From positions 1 to 64,000 of the forward strand of contig NZ_FOCP01000005.1 in assembly GCF_900110145.1 (NCBI RefSeq): a stretch of DNA of 64,000 nucleotides, given 5' to 3'. The position numbers and the translations under genes are program-made. Shown here piece by piece: positions 53,443 through 62,713 of the stretch. Below the pieces are notes generated by a model, which was not told where the DNA came from, searched no databases, and was given only the letters and a program-made list of their open reading frames with translations. Positions within the stretch are counted from its first letter, which is position 1. Each line of letters opens with the position of its first letter. This stretch comes from Nitrosomonas marina. Lineage in GTDB: Bacteria > Pseudomonadota > Gammaproteobacteria > Burkholderiales > Nitrosomonadaceae.

Positions 53443-54163
53443 CCCAATGAAGACACTCAAATATCATACTACGCACCCATATCCTTGCGGTTATCTGCCC
53501 GATAAAATGGCAAGATCCGAAGTAGTTGCGCCTGAGTATCAAATCGACGCTACGACCTATGGCCGGTTATTGAAGCAGGGATACCGTCGTAGCGGGCATT
53601 TCATTTACCGGCCACAATGTGAACATTGCCGTGCCTGTCTGTCGGTGCGCATCAAAGTAGATACATTCATTCCAAGCCGCTCACAGCGCCGAAGCTGGAA
53701 AAGGCACCACTGCATGACTACGCAGCAGCATCAACTTCACTACAAAAAAGAGCACTTTTTACTGTATCAGCGTTATCAGAATGCGCGCCATGTAGATGGC
53801 AACCTGGACCACGACAAGCGCGAGCAATACCGGAATTTTTTGTTGCAAAGTCATGTTAATTCGAGACTGATATCATTTTATGATATGGAGCAACTGCGTA
53901 TCATCAGTTTTATCGATCTGCTTCCGGATGGACTGTCAGCAGTTTACACTTTCTATGATCCCGACGTTTCGCAAGCGAGCTATGGCACATACAGCATCTT
54001 ATGGCAGATTCAGCAATGCCGGACGCTGGGCTTGCCATATTTGTATCTTGGTTACTGGATCAAGAAACATGAAAAAATGGATTACAAAGCCAATTTTCAA
54101 CCATTGGAAATTCTGATCGGTAACCAATGGATGCCCTTTGAACAAGTGATCGACGATCTGTAA
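53435..54163 (+). CDS. bpt: Aspartate/glutamate leucyltransferase Bpt
   Basis: Bpt adds Leu to N-terminal Asp or Glu. The 242-residue protein has the ATE-type N-terminal PYPCGYLPDKMARSEVV and CEHCRACLSVRI, and a GNAT-like core with YTFYDPDVSQASYGTYS and LPYLYLGYWIK. With aat it gives a full bacterial N-end-rule marking pair. Confidence 0.96.
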   Translation: MNDPMKTLKYHTTHPYPCGYLPDKMARSEVVAPEYQIDATTYGRLLKQGYRRSGHFIYRPQCEHCRACLSVRIKVDTFIPSRSQRRSWKRHHCMTTQQHQLHYKKEHFLLYQRYQNARHVDGNLDHDKREQYRNFLLQSHVNSRLISFYDMEQLRIISFIDLLPDGLSAVYTFYDPDVSQASYGTYSILWQIQQCRTLGLPYLYLGYWIKKHEKMDYKANFQPLEILIGNQWMPFEQVIDDL

Positions 54164-54268
54164 TAGCTGACACACCGGGCAAATTCCGAAAGCGGCAAAA
54201 CCGGCTGCTCATTAAAATGAGGATCAGCGTCCCTCCACATTGATTTAACACAACCTGCATACCTGCCC

Positions 54269-55300
54269 ATGTTCTACTCATTATTGCGCCCGCTACTCTT
54301 TCAACTGGAGCCCGAAACAGCGCACCTTGTAACTTTAAGCGCCATTAATACAGCATTCAGGCTTGGCTTGCTCAAGCGCCCGTCGATCAACTGTCAGGAA
54401 CAGCGCGTTATGGGAATAACCTTTCCTAATCCGGTCGGTCTCGCGGCAGGTCTGGATAAAAATGGAGAATATCTGGATGCCCTTGCCGAGTTGGGCTTTG
54501 GTTTTCTGGAGATAGGCACGGTCACACCGCGACCACAACCCGGCAATCCTGCGCCTCGCATCTTCCGTGTACCGCAGGCGCGGGCAATTATTAACCGTCT
54601 GGGCTTTAACAATCATGGAGTCGACCGGTTAATTGAGAACGTCATTCATTCAAACTATAACGGTGTACTGGGCATCAATATCGGTAAAAATTTCGATACG
54701 CCGATTGATAAAGCCATAGAAGACTACCGGACTTGCTTGTCCAAGGTTTATTGTTATGCCAGTTACGTTACCATAAACATTTCTTCGCCCAATACTAGTA
54801 ACCTGCGTCAATTACAGACAAAAGACGCCCTGGATCAGTTATTATTCACACTAAAATCCGAGCAGCTGTCTCTAAGCCAGACCCATGGCAAATATACGCC
54901 ACTGGTCGTAAAAATTGCTCCCGACCTGGAAAAACCGGATATAACATCTATCGCGCAGCTGCTCGTAAAGCATAGCATTGACGGCGTCATCGCAACAAAT
55001 ACCACGCTGTCAAGAGGATGTATCGATCATCTGGCGATATCACAGGAAGCAGGGGGACTCAGCGGTGCGCCATTGACTGAAAAAGCCACAGCAATTGTTG
55101 CACAGTTACGGCATTGTCTAGAAGACAGCATTCCAATTATCGGCGTCGGCGGCATCATGTCAGCTCAGAACGCCAGGGAAAAAATAGCCGCGGGCGCATC
55201 GCTGGTACAAGTATACAGCGGCCTGATTTACCAAGGCCCCAGTCTGATAACGCACATAGCACAGGCAATCTGTAATAATCAAACCTTATCGGGCAAATAG
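54269..55300 (+). CDS. pyrD: Dihydroorotate dehydrogenase (quinone), class 2
   Basis: PyrD oxidises dihydroorotate to orotate in pyrimidine synthesis, passing electrons to membrane quinone. The 343-residue protein has the N-terminal membrane-binding helices (about 1-35), GITFPNPVGLAAGLDKNGEY, INRLGFNNHG, NISSPNTSNLRQLQ with the active Ser, and FMN phosphate-binding PIIGVGGIMSAQNA. No strong binding site precedes ATG 54269. Confidence 0.96.
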   Translation: MFYSLLRPLLFQLEPETAHLVTLSAINTAFRLGLLKRPSINCQEQRVMGITFPNPVGLAAGLDKNGEYLDALAELGFGFLEIGTVTPRPQPGNPAPRIFRVPQARAIINRLGFNNHGVDRLIENVIHSNYNGVLGINIGKNFDTPIDKAIEDYRTCLSKVYCYASYVTINISSPNTSNLRQLQTKDALDQLLFTLKSEQLSLSQTHGKYTPLVVKIAPDLEKPDITSIAQLLVKHSIDGVIATNTTLSRGCIDHLAISQEAGGLSGAPLTEKATAIVAQLRHCLEDSIPIIGVGGIMSAQNAREKIAAGASLVQVYSGLIYQGPSLITHIAQAICNNQTLSGK

Positions 55301-55459
55301 GATTAATCAATATTGAAACCTGCTATATTCCTGGAATTATACGAGTTACTTTCGACAACACCTGTATATTAGCCTGCTTATCCCTATATACCGTTACAAT
55401 AGCGCATCCGGACAGTTGTTGCCATCTCAAACAGAATCAGCAGATCATTGGAGAAATGA

Positions 55460-57544
55460 ATGACGGGAATTTTTTCAAAGTTTAAATCAATCTTTAAATC
55501 AGAGAAAAAAACAAAGTCATCCGTTACCGCGCCGGAGGACAATATCAATTCCGCCAGTTATTCAATAACCACTCGGTACTCAGCTGGCTTATTCACCCTG
55601 TCTGCATTATTACTGGTCGTGGTGCTTGCTTATAATCTGGAGCAGACACGCAAAAATACGGCAAGACTGGAAGTTACCGCACGGATGCAAACACATACAT
55701 TGCGCCTTCCAGCAGTGCTGCAACTTGTTTTTTCAGGCCGCAAGAATGCCTTTACGCAACTCAACGACAGCCATAAACGAATCAATCAATATCTCATGCT
55801 GCTGGCAGATGGGGGTGATTTCCGTCATCACAATATTTCAGCCATTACACAACCACACTTGAAGGCTCATCTTGAGGATTTACTTCAGAAGTGGCAGCCA
55901 GAAGAAAACAAGATTGATCTGATTCTCAGTCACCAGCAAACGCTCGTTGATCTTGGTCAGGCAACAGGAGCCATTAACTCAACCAGCGACGCACTCTCAC
56001 AAAAACTCGAAGAGTTAATTGAACGCCTTAGCCTGACCGGCGATTCGCCAGACACGCTTGGCGCTGTGACTGCGATGCGTACACTGTCCCAAAATGTAAT
56101 ACGCAGCGTTAATGTCGTGCTATCCAGCAAACTGCCGGCCTCGGAAATAAAAAAACAGCTGTCGCATGACCGCAAGCAGTTTTCAGCAATTCTGCAAGCA
56201 TTTAATCAAGGTCACGATATACTGGATCTTACAGCGATCAATGATCCGGATGCACAGCAATTGCTGCCGATGATTGAAACGTTTTTTATACAAATTGACA
56301 ATAATATCAATACCATTCAAACTGGAATTTCAGATGTAATGGCAGCCAGGGCCGCAGCCAATGCAATCATTCAACAGAGCGATGAGATTCTTAACAGCAT
56401 AGTGACGCTCGATAAAGCTTTGCAACTAGAAGATACAGACCAGACAGAACTGCTGACGTATATACACGTTGTACTGGTGATAATCACCATCGTGTCGCTT
56501 TTCATATTCATTTATACGTTACGTCAGAAAAAACCCCTTGCGACATCCATGATGGACGACACGCAGACAGCCATGTTAAACCTGCTTGACGACATGAAAA
56601 AAATGGCCGAGGGCGATCTCACTGTACGTACAGCTGTAACAGAAGACATTACGGGTGTGATTGCGGATGCAGTCAATTTTACTATTGATGAGCTGCATAC
56701 CCTGGTCAAACAAGTCAATACCGCCAGTACACAAGTGGTTAACACATCCGGGCAGGCGCAGCAAATATCCGCCAGACTGCTATCCGCAACACAACAGCAA
56801 TCGAGCAAAATCGAAGAAACCACCGTGGCCGTTCTGGGCATGGCCGAATCCATCAATCAGGTTTCAGATACCGCATCCGGATCTGCTGAAGTGGCCAAAC
56901 AGTCGTTGTCTGCCGCGGAAAGAGGCGGTATCGCCGTGCGTGAATCAATTGCCGGCATGGAGCAGATTCGCACCTATATTCAAGAAACCTCCAAGCGCAT
57001 CAAGCGGCTCGGTGAAAGTTCTCAGGAAATCGGTGAGATTATTGCGCTGGTTTCAGATATCACAGAACAAACCAATATTCTTGCGCTAAACGCCGCATTG
57101 CAGGCAAGGGCAGCGGGAGAAGCGGGACGCGGCTTTAACACCATCGCGCAGGAAGTACAGCGACTCGCAGAACGTTCAGCAGAAGCCAGTAAACAGATCA
57201 GCCGGCTCATTAAAATGAGTCAGAATGATACGTACGACACTATCGCCGCTATGGAGAGAAGCACAAGAGAAGTTATCAAGGGCGCACAAAAATCGAATAT
57301 TGCAGGCAAGGCACTTGAAGAGATCGAAACGATCTCCAAGCGGCTTGCAGATCATGTCAACCATATTTATACAACCACTCATGCGCAGACGCAGGCCGCC
57401 AAAGAGGTGATCAATAATATGGAAGAAATTCTGCTTATAACACGTCAGACGACTGACGGCACCCGGCAGACAACGGCCTCGGTCAATCAAATTTCGGGGT
57501 TTGCATCTGACCTCAAGGCATCTGTGGCTAATTTTAAAATTTAA
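55460..57544 (+). CDS. pilJ: Type IV pilus chemoreceptor PilJ
   Basis: PilJ is the methyl-accepting receptor of the Pil-Chp system. The 694-residue protein has a cytoplasmic lead, membrane helix 1 (about 41-60), a large periplasmic PilJ domain, membrane helix 2 (about 334-354), a HAMP-like region, and a cytoplasmic signalling hairpin with DITEQTNILALNAALQARAAGEAGRGF. GGAG lies 6 nt before the ATG. It is followed by the chpA-like gene; pilG, pilH and pilI are not upstream, where pyrD lies instead. Confidence 0.92.
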   Translation: MTGIFSKFKSIFKSEKKTKSSVTAPEDNINSASYSITTRYSAGLFTLSALLLVVVLAYNLEQTRKNTARLEVTARMQTHTLRLPAVLQLVFSGRKNAFTQLNDSHKRINQYLMLLADGGDFRHHNISAITQPHLKAHLEDLLQKWQPEENKIDLILSHQQTLVDLGQATGAINSTSDALSQKLEELIERLSLTGDSPDTLGAVTAMRTLSQNVIRSVNVVLSSKLPASEIKKQLSHDRKQFSAILQAFNQGHDILDLTAINDPDAQQLLPMIETFFIQIDNNINTIQTGISDVMAARAAANAIIQQSDEILNSIVTLDKALQLEDTDQTELLTYIHVVLVIITIVSLFIFIYTLRQKKPLATSMMDDTQTAMLNLLDDMKKMAEGDLTVRTAVTEDITGVIADAVNFTIDELHTLVKQVNTASTQVVNTSGQAQQISARLLSATQQQSSKIEETTVAVLGMAESINQVSDTASGSAEVAKQSLSAAERGGIAVRESIAGMEQIRTYIQETSKRIKRLGESSQEIGEIIALVSDITEQTNILALNAALQARAAGEAGRGFNTIAQEVQRLAERSAEASKQISRLIKMSQNDTYDTIAAMERSTREVIKGAQKSNIAGKALEEIETISKRLADHVNHIYTTTHAQTQAAKEVINNMEEILLITRQTTDGTRQTTASVNQISGFASDLKASVANFKI

Positions 57545-57569
57545 TCTTCTGTTTTTTTACGCTATATCA

Positions 57570-60500
57570 ATGAATATGCAAACCAGGTTTGACATCTCTT
57601 CTATCGCGGGAATCAAAGAGAATATTCATGAATTATTTGCACTCATACAGGAAAATCTTGAGGCTTACAGCCGGAATCCGGGGGACGCGGAACTGATTGA
57701 AACTTGCCGCACCTACATTAATCAGCTGGACAGCCTGTTTCAGGTACTCGAGCTAAAGAGCATAACTGTCATTACCGGTAAAATCGAGCTACTACTTGAC
57801 GAATTGATGACGCAGCAAAGTGATGCCGTTCTGACATGCACTGACGCAATCAATCGGGCTATCAATGCGATTCTTGATTATCTGAACCATCTGATCGATG
57901 GCTCGACAGGATACCCGTTGCGACTTTTTCCAGCTTATCGGGATTTAATGTATCTCACTGGAAATCAGCAGGTATCAGAGCTGGATTTATTTTTCCCTTT
58001 TCTGAGATCAGACCCGCCCTTAAAATCTATCGTTAATGAAAGCAATTCCCAGCAACTTAAATTACTGGCCAAACGCGCCCGTACGGAATACCAAATGGGG
58101 CTGGTACAGTGGCTAAAAAACCCTTCGGCGACTGAAAATCTTGAAAAAATGCATCACGCGCTTACAGAAGTAGAGCAACTACCCGGGCCTGCAGAACAGC
58201 GTATCTTCTGGTGGGTAGCAGCCGGTTTTCTGGAAGGCCTTTTATCTCAGGAGTCAGACATCGAACTATCGAGCCGGAAGCTATGCGGTAATATTGAAAA
58301 AATACTGCGCCATAGAGCAGACGGCTCCTATCAAGATACGTCCCAACTGATACGTGAATTACTTTACCACCTGGCCAGATACCAACCCTTGCAGGCAAGC
58401 GAACAAGTTGAAGCAATACGCAGAGCTTTTTCGCTGCCATCAATCACAGCTTACGAGGCGATTGAACCAGACCGCCTGGCTTTACAACATGACAGTTTGT
58501 GTAAAACCAGGGAAACGCTCAAGCAAACCAATGAAGACTGGCAGGCATTTTGCTCTGGCAAGCAGATCGATTTAACGTCATTCCTGGAAAATATTGCACA
58601 CGTACGCGAACTGTCGAGGCACCTTCAGTACCTGCCGATACAAAAGCTGACCGAAGCCATAGACCATGCCGCGCGCACTTTGCAGAATAAGCAGTTGTAT
58701 TCAACGACTACAAATGAGCAAGCTACGATGGAAATCTCAACCGCGCTCCTGCATCTTGAAAGTATCCTTGAAAACTTTAATGTGCTGCCAAACGATCTGT
58801 CGGCACAGATTGAGTCAATCTCTGCTCGTCTGAAAACCGCGACCGCCGGTGATGAGCCCGAGGCCGGACTGTCTGCCGCTTCCTCAAGTGAAACCCTGAA
58901 TCCGGCCCAAAAAAGACAATTACAGGAACAAACCGTGCAGGAAGTGCTCGCCAATCTACAACAGATCGAAAAGGAAGTGGAACAGTTTTTTTTATCACCC
59001 ACAGAACGCGAAGCATTACCGACTGTTTTAACCCTATTTAATCAGACTGCTGGCGTACTCGACATGCTGGAATTGAAGCGTGCTCATCATTTATTGAATC
59101 TGTGCCTCAACCAGACAAAAAGAATGCTGGCTGACGATTATGTAATGACGCGCCATGACCAGAACCTGCTGGTCGATGGATTAAGCAGTTTAAGTTTCTT
59201 TCTGGAAGCATACAAGAACAATCCCGAAGCGAACCATAGAGTTATTGATTCTGCCATTGCGGTTTTTGAAAATACTGCTCGTCAGAAGTCTGACACATCA
59301 TTTATTGCTGATGAATCAACTAACGAACCCGAACCTGAAGAAACTGATATCGAGGAAATAGAGGTAGCCGAACACGCACACCCCGAACCTGAAAGCAAAA
59401 CTGATTCCGGCGTGGATCCTGAATTACTGGATATCTTTCTTGAAGAGGCGGATGAAATTCTGGCCGAAATCGCCGAAAGTACCCGCAATTGCCAATCGGA
59501 CAAATCGGACCTGAAGTCACTTGCCACCATCCGCCGTGGCTTTCATACCATGAAAGGCAGCGGTCGAATGGTCAAACTGGATTTCCTGAGCGATGCGGCC
59601 TGGACGTTGGAAAAAACGTTGAATTACTGGCTCAATGAAAAAAAACAGATTACAGACGATTTGATTCATTTGATACAAATTGCGCATCAATCATTCACCC
59701 ATTGGTGTAACAGCCTTAAAACGACAGGCAAAGCGGAGATTCAATCAGATCAACTGCAGGAACTGATCAGTCGCCTGAGCACTGACGAAGAAAAAACACA
59801 CCGCCTCGAACAGGATTCTGCAGACAACTCTTTAATGGGTGACGACGTGACACAGGATACAGTTACTATTGGCGGCATTTCGATTCCTGCTGATCTTTTT
59901 GAAGTATTTACCATTGAATCGAAACAGCACCTGACGACTCTTGAAAGAGAATTGAAAATACTGCTGAACACCCATCCGGCAGCAATCAATCAACCGTTTT
60001 TACTGGCTATACATACCCTGGGAAGCACTTCACGCGCTATAAAGCTGGATTTTGTAGCCGACCTTTGCGGAACATTCGAGAACTGGCTGACACGGTTGAT
60101 GGAAGCAGGTGCGCATGTGCAGGAATCCGATACGCATTTGATACAAAACTGTATTCAACAAATCAGCGAACTGCTCAAAAAAGTCCTGCAACAACAGTTT
60201 CCGAATGATGCTGATCTGCAGCTTGCGCAGTTTTTAATACATGAAATTGCAAACCACCAGACAAGAAGCAGCGAAGCTACCGCAGTAAATTGTTCCGGAC
60301 CTGTCAATTTGAATGAATACAGGCTCAAAAAAGCACCGCCCGCAAACTATGCTGAAACGGAATCAAACCGGCATGTCGATGCACCCCAGGAAATTGCTGA
60401 AAATATACATGATGATGTCAGTACAGAATTGATGCAGACTTTTCTGGAGGAAGCAAAAGACATCATTCCTCAAATCAGTACAAAACTGCGCGCGTGGCGC

Positions 60501-62705
60501 ATTTTGCCGCAGGATGAGGGAATTCGTATCAGTCTTCTCAGATTACTGCACACATTGAAAGGAAGTGCGCATATGATAGGCGCACTGCAGCTTGGCGAAT
60601 TGATTCATGCAACAGAAGAAGAAGTGGAGCAGGCATTCAACAGCCCGGTTGTCTCAGGTCATGCTATCGAAACTGTTGAATATCAATTCGACCAGATCTG
60701 TGAAACTATTGAACGTTTGCAATCAAAGGGAAAGGCCGAACAGACACCAGAGATCACCAACACGGCAACAGTTGCTGATACCGGTGCTGAATCACCGAAG
60801 GTAAATGAGATATCGGCGCCGGAAATTTCTTCCACCAAGGAGCACTTAATTTCATCTGAAACAAAATATGAAGATGCATACCAACCCATCAATGTTTTGC
60901 GTGTAAAGGCCGAGGTAATAGATCGTTTGGTAAATGATTCCGGGGAAGCCAGCATTTTTCGCAGTAAAATCGAAACGCAGCTAAATCATTTCAAGCAATC
61001 GCTTCAGGATCTGACTGAAAGTATAGATCGTTTGCATGGACAGCTTCGTGAAATCGAAATTCAGGCAGAGACACAAATGGCTTCACGAACCGTGCATCAA
61101 CACAACAACGATCAGTCCTTTGATCCGCTTGAACTTGATCGCTTCACACGTCTACAAGAGCTGACCCGGCTCATGGCTGAAAGTATCGATGACGTCATGA
61201 CTGTGCAGAAAAATCTCAAAACCGCACATGTTGCTGCAGTTGAGGCAGTGGCACAGCAGGCAGACGTCAACCATCAGCTGCAACAGGAATTGATACGTAT
61301 ACGCACTGTGCCATTTGGGCGTATTTCGGAACGTTACTATCGCGTTCTCAGAAAAGCAGCAAGTGATCTTGGCAAAAAGGCCTGCTTGCAAATCCGGGGC
61401 GAAGCAACCGAGATTGACCGCAGTGTTTTAGAAAAAATCAGTGCATCTCTTGAACATATTTTGCGTAATGCGGTTGCACACGGTATTGAGAAAAGCGACC
61501 AGCGCATTTTATCCGGCAAACCAGAAACCGGACAGATTGTGATGAATCTACAACAGAGCAACAACGAAATCGTCATTACGATTCGCGACGATGGTTGTGG
61601 ACTCGATCTGGAAAATATCCGTAAAGCAGCGATTAAGCAAGGTCTGATTAACGAAAATGAATTACTGGAAGATGATCAGATTGCGGCGTTAATTTTTGCC
61701 CCGGGACTGACAACACAGGATCATGCAACGGACAATGCCGGTCGCGGTGTGGGAATGGATATCGTCCAAAATGATATTTCCGAACTGGGCGGTCATATCT
61801 CGGTCAGCTCAGAAAAAAACAGAGAAACTGTATTTCATATCCAGTTGCCATTAATGCTTGCGGTAACACAAGCAATAATTGTTTCATCGGGTAATCAGGT
61901 ATACGCAATACCGGAAACGGTAGTTGAGCAGGTACAGGAAATAAGTGCCGATGCAATGCAGAAAGCATACCAGGATAGACAGATACATTATGATGGAAAT
62001 ATTTATCCATTTTCCTACTTTTCATTTTATCTGGGTTACCTGGACAATAAACCCGAAACAAAAAAATATAATCACGTCCTGTTACTGCGCAGCGGTGATT
62101 TGCGGCTTGCCATTCATATTGATACCTTAATTGGCAACCGGGAAGTCATTGTTAAAAAGGCCGGCTCCCAGATTTTACATGCACCGGGAGTAGAAGGCGT
62201 CACTGTAACCGGCGAAGGCAAGCCTGCGCTGATTCTAAATCCACTTAAATTGCTGAACCGTGAAGACGTACAGCTGATTTTACAAACGCCTGCTTCTGAA
62301 ATTATTGGCCGCGCAGCTGATAAGAGCAAGTCTGCGGCAACTGTCCTGGTTGTCGATGACTCACTGACAGTGCGTAAAGTAACCAGCCGACTTCTCGAAC
62401 GAGAAGGCTACAATGTTTTAACCGCCAAGCATGGCCTTGAAGCCATTGAAACGATTACACAAATGAAGCCAGACATTATTCTGGTTGATCTTGAAATGCC
62501 TAAAATGAACGGTTTCGAATTCATCGAAAGAATGCGTGAAAATGCCGATACCGCACAGATACCTATTATTGTCATTACATCACGGACTGCTGACAAACAC
62601 CGTAAAATGGCGCTAGATCTGGGTGCCAATGAATTCCTGGGGAAACCATATAAGGATGGCGAGCTGTTAAGTCACATCCTGCAATATGTACCGAATAATT
62701 CATGA
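57570..62705 (+). CDS. chpA: ChpA/PilL-type hybrid chemotaxis histidine kinase
   Basis: The 1,711-residue kinase controls type IV pilus motility. Three Hpt domains have His659 (FHTMKGSGRM), His815 (IHTLGSTSRA, less typical) and His994 (LLHTLKGSAHM), with extra degenerate N-terminal Hpt-like helices. A CheA dimerisation and HATPase domain follows, with ILRNAVAHGIE near 1290 and GRGVGMDIVQ near 1390. CheW-like (about 1430-1560) and C-terminal REC domains follow, the latter with phospho-acceptor Asp1640 (IILVDLEMPKMNG). ATG 57570 is used; ATG 57576 is close by. Confidence 0.92.
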   Translation: MNMQTRFDISSIAGIKENIHELFALIQENLEAYSRNPGDAELIETCRTYINQLDSLFQVLELKSITVITGKIELLLDELMTQQSDAVLTCTDAINRAINAILDYLNHLIDGSTGYPLRLFPAYRDLMYLTGNQQVSELDLFFPFLRSDPPLKSIVNESNSQQLKLLAKRARTEYQMGLVQWLKNPSATENLEKMHHALTEVEQLPGPAEQRIFWWVAAGFLEGLLSQESDIELSSRKLCGNIEKILRHRADGSYQDTSQLIRELLYHLARYQPLQASEQVEAIRRAFSLPSITAYEAIEPDRLALQHDSLCKTRETLKQTNEDWQAFCSGKQIDLTSFLENIAHVRELSRHLQYLPIQKLTEAIDHAARTLQNKQLYSTTTNEQATMEISTALLHLESILENFNVLPNDLSAQIESISARLKTATAGDEPEAGLSAASSSETLNPAQKRQLQEQTVQEVLANLQQIEKEVEQFFLSPTEREALPTVLTLFNQTAGVLDMLELKRAHHLLNLCLNQTKRMLADDYVMTRHDQNLLVDGLSSLSFFLEAYKNNPEANHRVIDSAIAVFENTARQKSDTSFIADESTNEPEPEETDIEEIEVAEHAHPEPESKTDSGVDPELLDIFLEEADEILAEIAESTRNCQSDKSDLKSLATIRRGFHTMKGSGRMVKLDFLSDAAWTLEKTLNYWLNEKKQITDDLIHLIQIAHQSFTHWCNSLKTTGKAEIQSDQLQELISRLSTDEEKTHRLEQDSADNSLMGDDVTQDTVTIGGISIPADLFEVFTIESKQHLTTLERELKILLNTHPAAINQPFLLAIHTLGSTSRAIKLDFVADLCGTFENWLTRLMEAGAHVQESDTHLIQNCIQQISELLKKVLQQQFPNDADLQLAQFLIHEIANHQTRSSEATAVNCSGPVNLNEYRLKKAPPANYAETESNRHVDAPQEIAENIHDDVSTELMQTFLEEAKDIIPQISTKLRAWRILPQDEGIRISLLRLLHTLKGSAHMIGALQLGELIHATEEEVEQAFNSPVVSGHAIETVEYQFDQICETIERLQSKGKAEQTPEITNTATVADTGAESPKVNEISAPEISSTKEHLISSETKYEDAYQPINVLRVKAEVIDRLVNDSGEASIFRSKIETQLNHFKQSLQDLTESIDRLHGQLREIEIQAETQMASRTVHQHNNDQSFDPLELDRFTRLQELTRLMAESIDDVMTVQKNLKTAHVAAVEAVAQQADVNHQLQQELIRIRTVPFGRISERYYRVLRKAASDLGKKACLQIRGEATEIDRSVLEKISASLEHILRNAVAHGIEKSDQRILSGKPETGQIVMNLQQSNNEIVITIRDDGCGLDLENIRKAAIKQGLINENELLEDDQIAALIFAPGLTTQDHATDNAGRGVGMDIVQNDISELGGHISVSSEKNRETVFHIQLPLMLAVTQAIIVSSGNQVYAIPETVVEQVQEISADAMQKAYQDRQIHYDGNIYPFSYFSFYLGYLDNKPETKKYNHVLLLRSGDLRLAIHIDTLIGNREVIVKKAGSQILHAPGVEGVTVTGEGKPALILNPLKLLNREDVQLILQTPASEIIGRAADKSKSAATVLVVDDSLTVRKVTSRLLEREGYNVLTAKHGLEAIETITQMKPDIILVDLEMPKMNGFEFIERMRENADTAQIPIIVITSRTADKHRKMALDLGANEFLGKPYKDGELLSHILQYVPNNS

Positions 62706-62713
62706 ACGGTTCT

